From Streptomyces sp. NBC_00440 (GTDB taxonomy: Bacteria; Actinomycetota; Actinomycetes; Streptomycetales; Streptomycetaceae): a stretch of 64,000 nt of DNA. Of this stretch, positions 18,243 through 28,146 are shown piece by piece. How positions within the stretch are numbered: position 1 is the stretch's first letter; each line of letters opens with the position of its first letter. The stretch is from NCBI RefSeq assembly GCF_036014215.1, contig NZ_CP107921.1, forward strand, positions 4,588,501 through 4,652,500, read 5' to 3'. The translations under genes and the position numbers were made by a program. The notes under the pieces were generated by a model, which was not told where the DNA came from, did no database searches, and was given only the letters and a program-made list of their open reading frames with translations.

Positions 18243-19199
18243 TCACCGCCCCTGGCCGGGCCCGCCCACCCGTTGCATCAGCCACCCGAAGTCCCCCAGC
18301 CCGCCCCGCGCCACCAGTTCCGCGGCTTCGCCCGCCGTCGCCAGGCGTCTGACGTATGCCGCCGGGTCCGTCGACGCCAGCGCCAGGGGTGGGCGTTCGC
18401 CGTTGATTCCCAGGGCGCGCAGGGCCTCCCGCTGGGTCCGCAGTTCCGCTCCCGGCAGCGCGCACGCGTCCAGCGCCACATGGGCGGTGATGTCGCAGCT
18501 CCCGTCCGGTACCGGCCGCACCTCGCGGCCCTCCCGGAAGCCGGTGAGCGTGCCGAAGGGCGGGCGGGCCGTGCGCGGGTGGGCGTAGTCGACGGCCACC
18601 GCGAGACCCGCCTCCAGCGTTCCGGCCGCCGCGGCCCACGCCTCGTCGCGCGGACGGCCGATCTCGGCGCGGGTGCCCGGGCCGTCCGGCGGCCACCAGC
18701 GGTCGAGCCACTCCGCGTCCGCCCCGGTCACCGGCTCGCCCAGCCGCTCGGCGCCGTCCTCCGTCCTGACCCGCACATAGCGCGGCGTCCCGGCCGGGTC
18801 CACCTCCGCGATGTCGACCGGCACATTGTCCAGCCACTCGTTCGCGAAGAGCAGCCCCCGCACCCCGGCCGGCGGTTCGGCACACCAGACGACGCGCTCG
18901 TCGAGCCCGGCCGGACGGGGCGCGCGCTCGACGGCGTACGCCCGTACCGGGAAGTCCGCGGGCAGCGCGGCCAGGACCCCCGTCACCAGCTCACCGCGGC
19001 CCGCCCCCATGTCGACCAGGGCCGGCTCCGCGATGTCCAGCCCCGTCAGCAGCCGGGCGACGGCCGCTGCGAACAGGGGGGAGGCGTGCACCGAGGTGCG
19101 GAAGTGGGCCGAGGGGCCCTCCGGCCGCAGATAGAAGCCGTCCGCCCCGTACAGAGCGGCCTCCGTCGCCTCACGCCACCCGCGCCACTCATCAGTCAC
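18243..19199 (-). CDS. SAM-dependent methyltransferase of the MidA/NDUFAF7 (Methyltransf_28) family
   Basis: The 318-aa protein carries the SAM-binding [11 protein letters not shown], then [14 protein letters not shown] (compare the NEFxDALP motif of MidA), [20 protein letters not shown] and [11 protein letters not shown], which together mark the MidA/DUF185 family. The mitochondrial member NDUFAF7 dimethylates an arginine in NDUFS2, the homologue of NuoD. The GTG start is preceded by GGTGGAGA; an ATG 11 codons upstream (19232) is an alternative. It lies upstream of the NuoD paralogue on the same strand, suggesting enzyme and substrate are co-expressed. Confidence 0.85.
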   Translation of the reverse strand: MTDEWRGWREATEAALYGADGFYLRPEGPSAHFRTSVHASPLFAAAVARLLTGLDIAEPALVDMGAGRGELVTGVLAALPADFPVRAYAVERAPRPAGLDERVVWCAEPPAGVRGLLFANEWLDNVPVDIAEVDPAGTPRYVRVRTEDGAERLGEPVTGADAEWLDRWWPPDGPGTRAEIGRPRDEAWAAAAGTLEAGLAVAVDYAHPRTARPPFGTLTGFREGREVRPVPDGSCDITAHVALDACALPGAELRTQREALRALGINGERPPLALASTDPAAYVRRLATAGEAAELVARGGLGDFGWLMQRVGGPGQGR

Positions 19200-19295
19200 G
19201 GCGTCAAGTCTCCACCTTGGGGAGTACTCCATGGGCGACCGGATCGGTCCTCCGGTTGACCCTTGCACCTGTCCGGCTTCCCTACGCTGGGTTAC

Positions 19296-20495
19296 GTGCA
19301 GCGTCTCTACGCCTTCATCCGCAGACACCCGACTCTGGTCGACGGCTTCTGGGCCGTCATCCTCCTCGGGCTCTCCGCGATGCAGTGGGACGCGTCCCGG
19401 ATGGAGCACGGGTGGAACTACAAGGCCGTCCCGATCTTCCTGGGTCTCTGTACGGCTGTCGCCCTGCGCCGCCGGGCGCCCGAGAAGATGCTGCTGCTCG
19501 TGACGGTGCTGGGGGTGGCGCAGCTGGTCTTCGACGTCAGCACGGGGCCCGCCGACTTCGCCATGCTGGCGTTGATCTACACCGTCGCCGCCGACGGGGA
19601 GCGCTGGGCCTCCCGGCTCGGCCTGATCGGCGGCCTGTGCGCGGGGACGCTCGCGCAGCTGCGCTGGCACGAGGCGGGGGTCACCGGTTGGGTGCAGCAG
19701 GCGGTCTTCACGGTCGTGGCGACGGTTCCGTTCGTCCTGGCCTGGGTGCTGGGTGACTCGGTACGGACCCGCCGGGCCTACTTCGCGCAGCTGGAGGAGC
19801 GGGCCGCCCGTCTGGAGCGGGAGCGGGAGGCGCAGTCGAAGGTGGCGGTCGCCGGTGAGCGTGCCCGGATCGCCCGCGAGCTGCACGATGTCGTGGCGCA
19901 CAACGTCTCGGTGATGGTCGTCCAGGCGGACGGCGCCGCCTATGTCCTGGATGCCTCGCCCGACCAGGCCAAACAGGCGCTGGAGACGATCTCGTCCACC
20001 GGCCGCCAGGCGCTGGCCGAGATGCGCAGACTGCTGGGGGTGCTGCGGACCGGTGACGCGCCGGAGAGCGGTGAGTACGTGCCGCAGCCCGATGTGCAGC
20101 AGATCGAGGACCTGGTCGAGCAGGTCAGGGTCGCCGGGCTGACCGTGGACTTCCGTATCGAGGGGACGCCGCGGCCGCTGCCCAGTGGCGTGGAGCTGAC
20201 CGCGTACCGCATTGTGCAGGAAGCGCTCACCAACACCCGGAAGCACGGCGGACCGGACGTGGGCGCCAGCGTGCGTCTCGTCTACTTCGACGACGGGCTC
20301 GGCCTGCTGGTCGAGGACGACGGCCGGGGCGCGGCGCACGAGTTGTACCAGGACGGCGGGGCGGACGGTCAGGGGCACGGTCTGATCGGTATGCGGGAGC
20401 GCATCGGCATGGTCGGGGGCACGCTGGACGCGGGTCCGCGGCCGGGCGGCGGCTTCCGGATCAGCGCGCTGCTGCCGCTCAAACCGGCCCACTAG
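19296..20495 (+). CDS. Sensor histidine kinase, NarL/DesK-type (HisKA_3)
   Basis: The 399-aa kinase has about five N-terminal hydrophobic segments with very short loops, a linker coiled coil ([16 protein letters not shown]) and the HisKA_3 dimerisation helix with phospho-acceptor His in [24 protein letters not shown]. The HATPase domain has N-box [11 protein letters not shown] and G-boxes DDGRGA and [16 protein letters not shown]. The GTG start lacks a clear ribosome-binding site but TACGCT sits 7 nt before it, consistent with a leaderless mRNA. The cognate response regulator follows. The signal is unknown. Confidence 0.92.
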   Translation: MQRLYAFIRRHPTLVDGFWAVILLGLSAMQWDASRMEHGWNYKAVPIFLGLCTAVALRRRAPEKMLLLVTVLGVAQLVFDVSTGPADFAMLALIYTVAADGERWASRLGLIGGLCAGTLAQLRWHEAGVTGWVQQAVFTVVATVPFVLAWVLGDSVRTRRAYFAQLEERAARLEREREAQSKVAVAGERARIARELHDVVAHNVSVMVVQADGAAYVLDASPDQAKQALETISSTGRQALAEMRRLLGVLRTGDAPESGEYVPQPDVQQIEDLVEQVRVAGLTVDFRIEGTPRPLPSGVELTAYRIVQEALTNTRKHGGPDVGASVRLVYFDDGLGLLVEDDGRGAAHELYQDGGADGQGHGLIGMRERIGMVGGTLDAGPRPGGGFRISALLPLKPAH

Positions 20496-20520
20496 CCGGC
20501 CACTGGCCGGACCACAGGCA

Positions 20521-20573
20521 AGCCCACCACAGCCACTAGCCCACCACAGCCACAAGCCCGCCACCAGCCCACC
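20521..20573 (+). repeat. Short tandem repeat between kinase and response regulator
   Basis: Two nearly identical 17-bp units (AGCCCACCACAGCCACT and AGCCCACCACAGCCACA) are followed by degenerate AGCCCGCCACC-type units. The array occupies most of the gap between the kinase stop and the response-regulator ribosome-binding site. Confidence 0.75.
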
Positions 20574-20640
20574 AGCCTGCCGTTGTCCCGGGTGCCCATC
20601 GGCCCCGTTCCCCCGGCCCATGAGAAGGGATCCTTACGAG

Positions 20641-21318
20641 ATGGCGATCCGCGTGATGCTCGTCGACGACCAGGTGCTGCTGCGCACCGGCTTCCGGATG
20701 GTGCTTGCCGCCCAGCCGGACATGGAGGTCGTCGCGGAGGCGGGCGACGGCGCGGAGGCGATCGCCGTCCTCCGGTCGACGGCGGTCGACGTGGTGCTGA
20801 TGGACGTCCGTATGCCGAAGCTGGACGGTGTCGAGGCGACCCGGCAGATCTGTGCGCGGCCGGATGCGCCGAAGGTGCTGATCCTGACCACCTTCGACCT
20901 GGACGAGTACGCCTTCTCCGGGCTGAAGGCGGGCGCCAGCGGATTCATGCTCAAGGACGTGCCCCCCGCCGAACTGCTCGGCGCGATCCGGTCCGTGCAC
21001 AGCGGAGACGCGGTGGTCGCGCCGTCGACCACGCGGCGGCTGCTCGACCGCTTCTCACCGATGCTGCCGAGCACGGTCGCGGATCCGCAGCAGAAGGAGA
21101 TCGAGCGGCTCACGGACCGGGAGCGCGAGGTGATGCTGCTGGTCGCGCAGGGCCTGTCGAACGGCGAGATCGCGGCGCTGCTGGTGCTGTCGGAGGCCAC
21201 GGTGAAGACGCATGTGGGCCGCATCCTCACCAAGCTGGAACTGCGGGACCGGGTGCAGGTGGTCGTGATGGCGTACGAAACGGGTCTGGTGCGGGCAGGC
21301 GGCTCCGGGGCGCGCTGA
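20641..21318 (+). CDS. Response regulator, NarL/FixJ family
   Basis: This 225-aa protein has an N-terminal receiver domain with acidic pocket VDDQ (residues 8-10), phospho-acceptor Asp in VVLMDVRMPKLDG (about residue 54) and KDVPPAEL. A C-terminal LuxR-type helix-turn-helix follows (LTDREREVMLLVAQGLSNGEIA, then SEATVKTHVGRILTKL). It pairs with the upstream kinase. The ATG is preceded by GAAGGGA. Targets cannot be inferred from the neighbourhood. Confidence 0.95.
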   Translation: MAIRVMLVDDQVLLRTGFRMVLAAQPDMEVVAEAGDGAEAIAVLRSTAVDVVLMDVRMPKLDGVEATRQICARPDAPKVLILTTFDLDEYAFSGLKAGASGFMLKDVPPAELLGAIRSVHSGDAVVAPSTTRRLLDRFSPMLPSTVADPQQKEIERLTDREREVMLLVAQGLSNGEIAALLVLSEATVKTHVGRILTKLELRDRVQVVVMAYETGLVRAGGSGAR

Positions 21319-21410
21319 GACCGGCAGGGTGAGGCCGGGGCACTGAGACCGGGGTACTGAGACCGGCAGGGGAGGCAGGCGCGTTGCGCTGGGCACCGTT
21401 GAGGTGGCCG

Positions 21411-22529
21411 TCAGCGCAGCACCCCCTCCAGGAAGTCGCTGCCGAGCCTGGCCACCACGGTGAGGTCCAGCTGGTGCAGGACATACCGCCCGCGCCGTCT
21501 GGTGGTGATCAGGCCGGCCCGCTTCAGGACCGCCAGATGGCGGGAGATCTCCGGCGCGGATATGCCGTGCGTATCGGCCAGTTCGCCCGTGGTGCGCGGG
21601 GAGCGGGCCAGTCCCCGGCACATCCGCATCCGCATCGGGTGGGCCAGCGCCTCCAGCCGCAGCTTCAGCAGCTCGACCGACGCGGGGGACGGCAACTCGG
21701 GTGCGGCGACCGGGTACTGGATCGCCGGGCGCCAGTCCGGGCGGTGGAGCACCAGCAGATGGGGCCAGCCGAAACTGGTCGGTACGAAGGTGAGCCCGTC
21801 CCCGGCGGGCGCGCCCACCGCGGCCGAACGGCCCTCCGCGAGCTTGTCGGCGCTGATCCTGGTCCCGGTGCTGTCCAGCGACAGGGCGGCGGAGACCGCG
21901 GTCATCGCGTCGGCCAGGCCCTTGTGCCGCAGGATCTCGGTCTTGTGCCGGGCGTCGGCCGCCAGTTGGATCCGTACCCGGCGCCAGGTGTCGCCGAAGA
22001 ACGCCTGCTCGCAGTCCTCGAAGAGCCGCCGGATCCAGGCCCGCACGGTGACCGGGTCGTTCAGCAGATGTCCGGTGAAGTCGAGCTGCCGGGGCCCGCG
22101 GGCCGCCGCGAGATCCAGCGCGCGGTTGCGGACCCCCGCGTCCGTGAGCGGTGAGGGGCCGCCGAGGTCGTAGGTGACGGAGCAGGTGAACTCCAGCGCG
22201 ACATTCACGAACTCGTCGTCGGGCAGCAGGTCGAGCAGATCCAGATCCTCGGCGAGAGTCGCCCCGGGCCTGCCGCCGCCGTGCCGGGCGCCAGCGAACG
22301 GCAGGAAGATGTCCGAGAACGTGGAGCGCCACAGGAAGTCCGCTTCGTGCAGCCGGTCGGCGAGGTCCGGCTCCAGCCCGGCGGCCGTCGCCGTGGCCCA
22401 GCCGTGCAGCCCCGGATGGTGTCCCGGTTCGGACAGCACATGCAGGGCATTGCCGAGCTCCGCCAGGGGAGACAGTTCGAAAGTGATCCCCCCGGGTGGC
22501 AGCCCCGTGATGTCGATGTCCACGCTCAT
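21411..22529 (-). CDS. ArsR-type transcriptional regulator with N-terminal DUF5937-like domain
   Basis: The last 80 residues of this 372-aa protein form a winged helix-turn-helix of the ArsR/SmtB group (LAHPMRMRMCRGLARSPRTTGELADTHGISAPEISRHLAVLKRAGLI). The 280-residue N-terminal part matches the DUF5937 type seen fused to ArsR domains in actinomycetes and may bind a ligand. There are no clustered cysteines typical of metal-sensing ArsR members. It is convergent with the response regulator and divergent from a small gene, which could be its target. Confidence 0.82.
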   Translation of the reverse strand: MSVDIDITGLPPGGITFELSPLAELGNALHVLSEPGHHPGLHGWATATAAGLEPDLADRLHEADFLWRSTFSDIFLPFAGARHGGGRPGATLAEDLDLLDLLPDDEFVNVALEFTCSVTYDLGGPSPLTDAGVRNRALDLAAARGPRQLDFTGHLLNDPVTVRAWIRRLFEDCEQAFFGDTWRRVRIQLAADARHKTEILRHKGLADAMTAVSAALSLDSTGTRISADKLAEGRSAAVGAPAGDGLTFVPTSFGWPHLLVLHRPDWRPAIQYPVAAPELPSPASVELLKLRLEALAHPMRMRMCRGLARSPRTTGELADTHGISAPEISRHLAVLKRAGLITTRRRGRYVLHQLDLTVVARLGSDFLEGVLR

Positions 22530-22628
22530 GGATCCATCGTGCCTGCCCCCACCGACAGTCCGGCCGTCGATTGACTGCGCTCGTCAAATGGAGAGCCCTG
22601 GGCCCCGGCTGGTGCCCAGGGTGGGGCC

Positions 22629-22925
22629 ATGAACGCGAACCAGCAGCACATGCTCGACGCCTACCGTGCCGCCCAGCGGGGAGAGACGGCGCCGCCCCTG
22701 CCGGGCCGGCACGACTGGGAGGCCATCGGCGAGATCCGCGACCACCTGAGCACGGGGCGGCCGGGCGCGAGACGGACGGAGAAGAGGGCGACGGAGAAGA
22801 GGGCGACGGAGAAGAGAGCGAGGGGGAAGGCCCGGCCGCACTGGCTGTCGCGGAACGGCCGGCTGCGGAGGCTGCTGACCCCGGCGCGGACCACCAACGG
22901 ACAGCACACATCCGATCCCCGCTGA
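22629..22925 (+). CDS. Small basic hypothetical protein with TEKRA repeats
   Basis: A 98-aa protein, MNANQQHMLDAYRAAQRGE at the start, with the central peptide TEKRA repeated three times in tandem. This is encoded by a 15-bp DNA repeat at 22776-22820 (unit ACGGAGAAGAGGGCG). The N-terminal 40 residues look like ordinary conserved sequence and the C-terminus is Arg-rich. It is divergent from the ArsR-type regulator with a 99-bp shared promoter region. Function unknown; the strong positive charge would suit nucleic-acid or membrane binding, but this is a guess. Confidence 0.55.
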   Translation: MNANQQHMLDAYRAAQRGETAPPLPGRHDWEAIGEIRDHLSTGRPGARRTEKRATEKRATEKRARGKARPHWLSRNGRLRRLLTPARTTNGQHTSDPR

Positions 22926-22973
22926 GCCTCCGCACCTCCGTCCCTCAGCCCCTTCAGCCCCCTCGCCCCTGCG

Positions 22974-24251
22974 TCACCTCACCCGGCGTACGAACTCCAC
23001 GACCGCCCCCGTCACATCCGCCGCGCTCCACGACAGCCCCGGCGCCGACACCGTCACCTCGGCCAGCGACACCCCCGGCACCCCGCCCGGAGCCGGATGG
23101 AACCGCTGGAACAGCGCCACCCCCGTCTCCTCCGCCTGCACGACCGCCGCCTCCGACAGCACATCCGCCTCGTACGGCAGCCACACCTGGAACTGATGGG
23201 TGTGCGGCACCTCGGGATTGACCCGGAACCAGGGCACACCCGCCGCCCGGAACCCGTCCGTGAGCCCCGCGGCGACGACCTTCGCGTGCGCGACGTACGA
23301 GGGCAGCCGGGGCAGCTCCCGCTCCAGCCCCAGCAGGGCCGACAGCGCGGCCGGGTACTGCTGGAAGAGCGCGCCCCCGTACCGGTGGCGCCAGGTCCTG
23401 GCCTCGTCGATCAGCGAAGCCGGTCCCGCGAGCACGGCGCCCGAAAGGCCGTCGAGGGACTTGTAGAGGGAGACGTACACGCTGTCCGCGACCCCGGCGA
23501 TCTCCGCCAGCTCGCGGCCGAAGTGCGGGGCGCACTCCCAGAGTCGCGCGCCGTCGAGATGCACCACCGCATCACGTTCCCTGGCGGCCCCGGCGACGGC
23601 CACCAGCTCGTCCCATGTCGGGAGGACGAAACCGGCGTCGCGCAGGGGGAGTTCCAGCATCAGGGTGCCGAAGGGCTCCTCGAAGTCGCGTACTTCCGCG
23701 GCCGTGGGGAGGCGGGGCGCGGACGTCGGGTGGACGGTACGCAGCCCGCTCACGGCTCCGAAAGCGCCCCGCTCGTGCAGTTCGGGGTGGGCCATCGGAT
23801 GCAGCGCGACCACCGGATCGCCGGTACGTCCCGCCCAGCACCGCAGCGCGACCTGCTGCGCCATCGTGCCGGTGGGGAAGAAGGCGGCTGCCGGGAACCC
23901 GAGCAGCCCGGCGACCCGCTCCTCCAGCGCGGCGACGACCCCGCCGCCGTATATGTCCACCGGTTCGTCCAGGTCGTACACCGTGCCCGCGTCCGCCGCC
24001 AGTGCGGTCAGCTGCTCGCCCAGGGTGACGATCGCGTGCGGCCTCGACAGCACCCGCTTCGCGCCCCGCATCGCCGCGACCCTGCGCTGCGCAGCGTCCT
24101 GCGGGGGCTGTTCGGCCTGTTCGGCCTGCTCGTTCTGCTCGGCCCGCCGGGGCTGCTCGCCCCCGCCGGCCTGCTTCTTTCCACTGTCGTGCCCGGTCCT
24201 GCTGTGCTGCCCGGCGCCGTCGGTCCCGGTGATGTCCGCCTCGTTCGTCAT
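22974..24251 (-). CDS. Threonine aldolase-like PLP enzyme (beta-eliminating lyase family)
   Basis: The 425-aa protein has the fold-type I PLP pattern of low-specificity threonine aldolases: DIYGGGVVAALEERVAGLLGFPAAAFFPTGTMAQQVALR, HLDGARLWE and the PLP-lysine region VYVSLYKSLDGLSGAVL. Residues about 10-55 are a Gln/Glu/Ala-rich low-complexity extension not expected in the enzyme. The reaction would be retro-aldol cleavage of L-threonine or a related beta-hydroxy amino acid to glycine and an aldehyde. The ATG was chosen as the first in-frame start not overlapping the divergent gene. Confidence 0.85.
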   Translation of the reverse strand: MTNEADITGTDGAGQHSRTGHDSGKKQAGGGEQPRRAEQNEQAEQAEQPPQDAAQRRVAAMRGAKRVLSRPHAIVTLGEQLTALAADAGTVYDLDEPVDIYGGGVVAALEERVAGLLGFPAAAFFPTGTMAQQVALRCWAGRTGDPVVALHPMAHPELHERGAFGAVSGLRTVHPTSAPRLPTAAEVRDFEEPFGTLMLELPLRDAGFVLPTWDELVAVAGAARERDAVVHLDGARLWECAPHFGRELAEIAGVADSVYVSLYKSLDGLSGAVLAGPASLIDEARTWRHRYGGALFQQYPAALSALLGLERELPRLPSYVAHAKVVAAGLTDGFRAAGVPWFRVNPEVPHTHQFQVWLPYEADVLSEAAVVQAEETGVALFQRFHPAPGGVPGVSLAEVTVSAPGLSWSAADVTGAVVEFVRRVR

Positions 24252-24369
24252 GCGCCGATCCTCGTCCGCAGCCTGTGGACAGTCCAACGAGTTCCCCCGA
24301 ATCCTGGGCGTAGCATGACGGGGAAATCGTCCGGTACCCCTCGCGGACTGGAACGGAAGGCCGTCCCAC

Positions 24370-25269
24370 GTGAACGCATCAGCAGAATCCCGCCCCGCGC
24401 GGCTCACCGTCGGCGTGGTCGGAGCGGGCCGGGTGGGCCCCGCGCTCGCCGCCGCGCTCCAGCTCGCCGGGCACCGCCCGGTCGCCGCGTCCGGTGTCTC
24501 CGACGCATCCGTCCGCAGGGCCGCCGTCCTGCTCCCCGACGTCCCCCTGGTCACCCCGGCCGAGGTGCTGGCCCGCGCCGAGCTGGTCCTGCTGACGGTG
24601 CCGGACGACGCGCTTCCCGCGCTGGTGGAGGGCCTGGCCGAGACCGGCGCCGTCCGGCCCGGACAGCTCCTGGTCCATACGTCGGGCCGGTTCGGCACCG
24701 GCGTGCTCGACCCCGCCCTGCGCGCCGGAGCCCTGCCGCTCGCACTGCACCCGGCGATGACCTTCACCGGCACATCCGTGGACGTCCAGCGGCTGGCCGG
24801 CTGCTCCTTCGGCGTGACCGCACCCGATGAGCTGCGGCTCGCGGCCGAGGCGCTGGTCATCGAGATGGGCGGCGAACCCGAGTGGATCTCGGAGGAGTCC
24901 CGTCCGCTCTACCACGCGGCGCTCGCCCTCGGCGCGAATCACCTGGTCACCCTGGTCGCCCAGTCGATGGAGCTGCTGCGTAAGGCGGGGGTGGCGGCCC
25001 CCGACCGGATGCTCGGGCCGCTCCTCGGCGCCGCCCTCGACAACGCCCTCAGGTCCGGCGACGCCGCGCTGACCGGGCCGGTCGCCCGGGGCGACGCGGG
25101 TACGGTCGCGGCGCACGTCGAGGAGTTGCGCAAGCACGCCCCGCAGGCCGTCGCCGGCTATCTCGCGATGGCCCGTACGACGGCGGACCGCGCCCTCGCA
25201 CACGGGCTGCTCAAGCCGGAACTGGCCGAGGACCTGCTGGGAGTCCTCGCGGACGGAGAGACGCGATGA
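24370..25269 (+). CDS. Rossmann-like oxidoreductase with C-terminal DUF2520 domain
   Basis: The 299-aa protein begins with an NAD(P)-binding motif [17 protein letters not shown] (from about residue 14). It continues with [11 protein letters not shown], the HPAMTFTG motif and a helical DUF2520 domain ([18 protein letters not shown]). The overall shape resembles ketopantoate or pyrroline-carboxylate reductases. It overlaps panC by 4 nt (ATGA), so a reductase step in pantothenate synthesis (ketopantoate to pantoate) is an attractive but unproven assignment. It is the first gene of the cofactor operon. Confidence 0.85.
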   Translation: MNASAESRPARLTVGVVGAGRVGPALAAALQLAGHRPVAASGVSDASVRRAAVLLPDVPLVTPAEVLARAELVLLTVPDDALPALVEGLAETGAVRPGQLLVHTSGRFGTGVLDPALRAGALPLALHPAMTFTGTSVDVQRLAGCSFGVTAPDELRLAAEALVIEMGGEPEWISEESRPLYHAALALGANHLVTLVAQSMELLRKAGVAAPDRMLGPLLGAALDNALRSGDAALTGPVARGDAGTVAAHVEELRKHAPQAVAGYLAMARTTADRALAHGLLKPELAEDLLGVLADGETR

Positions 25270-26252
25270 CCACGACCGCGCTGCTGCACACGGCAGCCGA
25301 ACTGCACGCCCTGCCGCGCGGGCGCACCGGGACCGGGCTTGCCGAGACCGGGCGTACGCAGCCAGGCACCGGGCCCGGGACGGGGACCGAGCCCGGCACC
25401 GGCACACCCGGAGCCCACGGAGCCCGCACACCGCACCCCCCCGCCCCCCGCGCCGTCGTCATGACCATGGGCGCCCTGCACGAGGGCCACGCGACCCTCG
25501 TCCGGGCGGCCAGGGAGCAGGTGGGCGAGGCCGGGCAGGTCGTCGTGACGGTCTTCGTCAACCCGCTGCAGTTCGGCGCGGGTGAAGACCTCGACCGCTA
25601 CCCGCGCACCCTCGAAGCGGACCTCGCCATCGCCGAACTGGCGGGCGCGGACGCCGTCTTCGCTCCCTCGGCCGACGAGGTCTACCCGGGCGGCGAGCCG
25701 CAGGTCCGGGTCGCGGCGGGCCCGATGGGGGAGCGCTTCGAAGGCGCGGCGCGCCCGGGCCACTTCGACGGGATGCTCACCGTCGTCGCCAAACTCCTGC
25801 ACCTCACCCGCCCCGATGTCGCGCTGTTCGGGCAGAAGGACGCCCAACAGCTCGCCCTGGTACGGCGGATGGCGCGCGACCTCAACTTCCCGGTCGGGAT
25901 CGTCGGCGTGCCGACGGTCCGGGAGCCGGACGGGCTGGCGATGTCCAGCCGTAACCGCTTCCTCTCCACCGGGGACAGGGCCACCGCGCTGGCCCTGTCC
26001 CGCGCCCTGTTCGCGGGCCGGGGCGCCCTCACCGGCGCCGCCTCCGCCACCCCCGCGGCCGTGCGCGCCGCCGCGCAGGCCGTCCTCGACGGGGCGGCGC
26101 TCTCCCTGGACTACCTGTCCCTGATCGACCCGTCCGACTTCACCGAGGCCACCGACGGCCACCGGGGCGAAGCGATCCTCGCGGTCGCCGCCCGGGTCGG
26201 TACGACGCGTCTGATCGACAACATCCCGCTGACCTTCGGGGAACCACAGTGA
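25266..26252 (+). CDS. panC: Pantothenate synthetase
   Basis: PanC joins pantoate and beta-alanine with ATP to give pantothenate. Signatures in the 328-aa protein are [10 protein letters not shown] (about residues 66-75), [18 protein letters not shown] and MSSRNRFLS. Residues 20-60 are a Gly/Thr/Pro-rich insertion between the first helix and the first strand, not expected in the family and built from short GTG/PGT repeats. It is coupled by 4-nt overlaps to the gene before and to nadB after. Confidence 0.95.
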   Translation: MTTTALLHTAAELHALPRGRTGTGLAETGRTQPGTGPGTGTEPGTGTPGAHGARTPHPPAPRAVVMTMGALHEGHATLVRAAREQVGEAGQVVVTVFVNPLQFGAGEDLDRYPRTLEADLAIAELAGADAVFAPSADEVYPGGEPQVRVAAGPMGERFEGAARPGHFDGMLTVVAKLLHLTRPDVALFGQKDAQQLALVRRMARDLNFPVGIVGVPTVREPDGLAMSSRNRFLSTGDRATALALSRALFAGRGALTGAASATPAAVRAAAQAVLDGAALSLDYLSLIDPSDFTEATDGHRGEAILAVAARVGTTRLIDNIPLTFGEPQ

Positions 26253-28144
26253 CCGGAACCGGAATACGCCTGCACGCACCCGCCCCCGGCTGGGAGATCG
26301 ACGCGGACGTCGTGATCGTCGGATCCGGAGTGGCCGGCCTGACCACCGCGCTGCGCTGCACCGCGGCGGGGCTGCGGACCGTCGTCGTGACCAAGGCCCG
26401 CCTCGACGACGGCTCGACCCGCTGGGCCCAGGGCGGTATCGCCGCCGCGCTCGGCGAGGGCGACACCCCCCAGCAGCACCTCGACGACACGCTGGTCGCG
26501 GGGGCCGGGCTCTGCGACGAGGCGGCGGTCCGCACCCTGGTGACGGAGGGCCCCGACGCCGTACGCAGGCTGATCGCGACCGGCGCGCAGTTCGACACCG
26601 ACGAGACCGGCGGGATCGCACTCACCCGGGAGGGCGGCCACCACCGGCGCCGCATCGCGCACGCGGGCGGCGACGCCACCGGCGCCGAGATCTCCCGCGC
26701 CCTGGTCGACGCGGTCCGCGCGGCCGCGCTGCGCACCGTGGAGAACGCCCTGGTCCTCGACCTCCTCACCGATACCGAAGGCCGTACGGCGGGTGTCACC
26801 CTGCATGTCATGGGGGAGGGCCAGCACGACGGCGTCGGCGCGGTCCGGGCACCCGCGGTGGTGCTCGCCACCGGCGGCATGGGCCAGATCTTCTCGGCGA
26901 CCACCAACCCCGCCGTCTCCACCGGCGACGGCGTGGCCCTGGCGCTCCGGGCGGGCGCGGAGGTCTCCGACCTGGAATTCGTCCAGTTCCACCCCACGGT
27001 GCTCTTCCTCGGCGCGGGCGCCGAGGGACAGCAGCCGCTGGTCTCCGAGGCGGTACGGGGCGAGGGCGCCCATCTCGTCGACGCCGACGGGGTCCGCTTC
27101 ATGACCGGGCAGCACGAGCTGGCCGAGCTGGCCCCCCGCGACATCGTGGCGAAGGCCATCACCCGCCGGATGCAGGAGCACGGCACCGAGCACATGTATC
27201 TCGACGCCCGGCACTTCGGCGCCGAGATGTGGGAGCAGCGCTTCCCGACGATCCTCGCCGCCTGCCGCAGCCACGGCATCGACCCGGTGACCGAGCCGGT
27301 CCCGGTCGCGCCGGCGGCGCACTACGCCTCCGGCGGTGTCCGCACCGACCTGCACGGCCGCACGACCGTCCCCGGTCTGTACGCCTGCGGTGAGGTCGCC
27401 TGCACCGGCGTGCACGGCGCGAACCGCCTGGCGTCCAACTCCCTCCTGGAAGGCCTGGTCTTCGCGGAGCGCATCGCCGACGACATCGTCACGGCCGGCT
27501 CAGGCGCGGCCGGTACGGGTGCGGGCGCCTCGGGCACGGCCGGTACGGGTGCGGGTGCCTCGGGCACGGCCGGTACGGGCGCGGGCGGCTCGGAGGCGGC
27601 CGGCTCGGGCGCGGGCGTGCGCGCCGGTGCGGCCGTCCTCCCGGCGGAGCCCGTTACGCTCCCGCTCCTGCCGCCCGAGGCCCGCCTCCGTATCCAGCGC
27701 ATCATGACGGCGGGCGCCGGAGTGCTCCGCTCCGGGGAGAGCCTCGCGGGTGCGGCGGACCGGCTGGAGGCGATCCGCGCCGAGGCGGAGGCGGAAGCCG
27801 CAGCCGAAGCAGTGGCGGAAGCGGCGGCGGGCGCCGCCATGGACGCGGCAGCGGCGGGAGCCCCCGAAGCGCTGCCCGCCGTCGCCCTGAAGCCCGCCGA
27901 ACCGGGCGTCGAGGCCTGGGAGGCGACCAACCTCCTCTGTGTCGCCCGCGTCCTCACCGCCGCAGCGCAGCGCCGCGAGGAGACCCGCGGCTGCCACTGG
28001 CGCGAGGACCACGCGGACCGCGACGACACCGCCTGGCGCCGCCACCTCGTCGTACGGCTGCGCCCCGACCGTTCGCTCGCCGTGCACACCACGGACAGCG
28101 CCGACTTCCCACCGACCCTCCCTCACCGTCCCCAGGAGCAGTGA
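26249..28144 (+). CDS. nadB: L-aspartate oxidase
   Basis: NadB is the FAD enzyme that oxidises aspartate to iminoaspartate for quinolinate and NAD synthesis. The 631-aa protein has the dinucleotide motif [14 protein letters not shown], the flavoprotein core [23 protein letters not shown], the [15 protein letters not shown] segment and [16 protein letters not shown], then the helical C-terminal domain. Two low-complexity insertions enlarge it: a 10-residue [10 protein letters not shown] repeat (about 420-455) and an Ala/Glu-rich stretch near 510-550. It overlaps panC by ATGA. nadA is not in this window. Confidence 0.95.
   Translation: MTGTGIRLHAPAPGWEIDADVVIVGSGVAGLTTALRCTAAGLRTVVVTKARLDDGSTRWAQGGIAAALGEGDTPQQHLDDTLVAGAGLCDEAAVRTLVTEGPDAVRRLIATGAQFDTDETGGIALTREGGHHRRRIAHAGGDATGAEISRALVDAVRAAALRTVENALVLDLLTDTEGRTAGVTLHVMGEGQHDGVGAVRAPAVVLATGGMGQIFSATTNPAVSTGDGVALALRAGAEVSDLEFVQFHPTVLFLGAGAEGQQPLVSEAVRGEGAHLVDADGVRFMTGQHELAELAPRDIVAKAITRRMQEHGTEHMYLDARHFGAEMWEQRFPTILAACRSHGIDPVTEPVPVAPAAHYASGGVRTDLHGRTTVPGLYACGEVACTGVHGANRLASNSLLEGLVFAERIADDIVTAGSGAAGTGAGASGTAGTGAGASGTAGTGAGGSEAAGSGAGVRAGAAVLPAEPVTLPLLPPEARLRIQRIMTAGAGVLRSGESLAGAADRLEAIRAEAEAEAAAEAVAEAAAGAAMDAAAAGAPEALPAVALKPAEPGVEAWEATNLLCVARVLTAAAQRREETRGCHWREDHADRDDTAWRRHLVVRLRPDRSLAVHTTDSADFPPTLPHRPQEQ
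27511..27620 (+). repeat. In-frame 30-bp minisatellite inside nadB
   Basis: Three full 30-bp units and most of a fourth lie head to tail, each beginning CGGTACGGGTGCGGG (or a close variant) and coding for a 10-residue Ala/Gly/Thr/Ser unit. The unit length is a multiple of three, so changes in copy number would keep the frame open. Confidence 0.9.
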
Positions 28145-28146
28145 CC

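Noticed and set aside
22776..22820. Possible CRISPR or direct-repeat array
   Set aside because: The three 15-bp repeats are contiguous without spacers and are coding (TEKRA); no cas genes are present in the window.
28141..28146. nadC start at the GTG overlapping the nadB stop
   Set aside because: AGGAG is only 2 nt before it but 8 nt before the GTG at 28147, which is therefore preferred.
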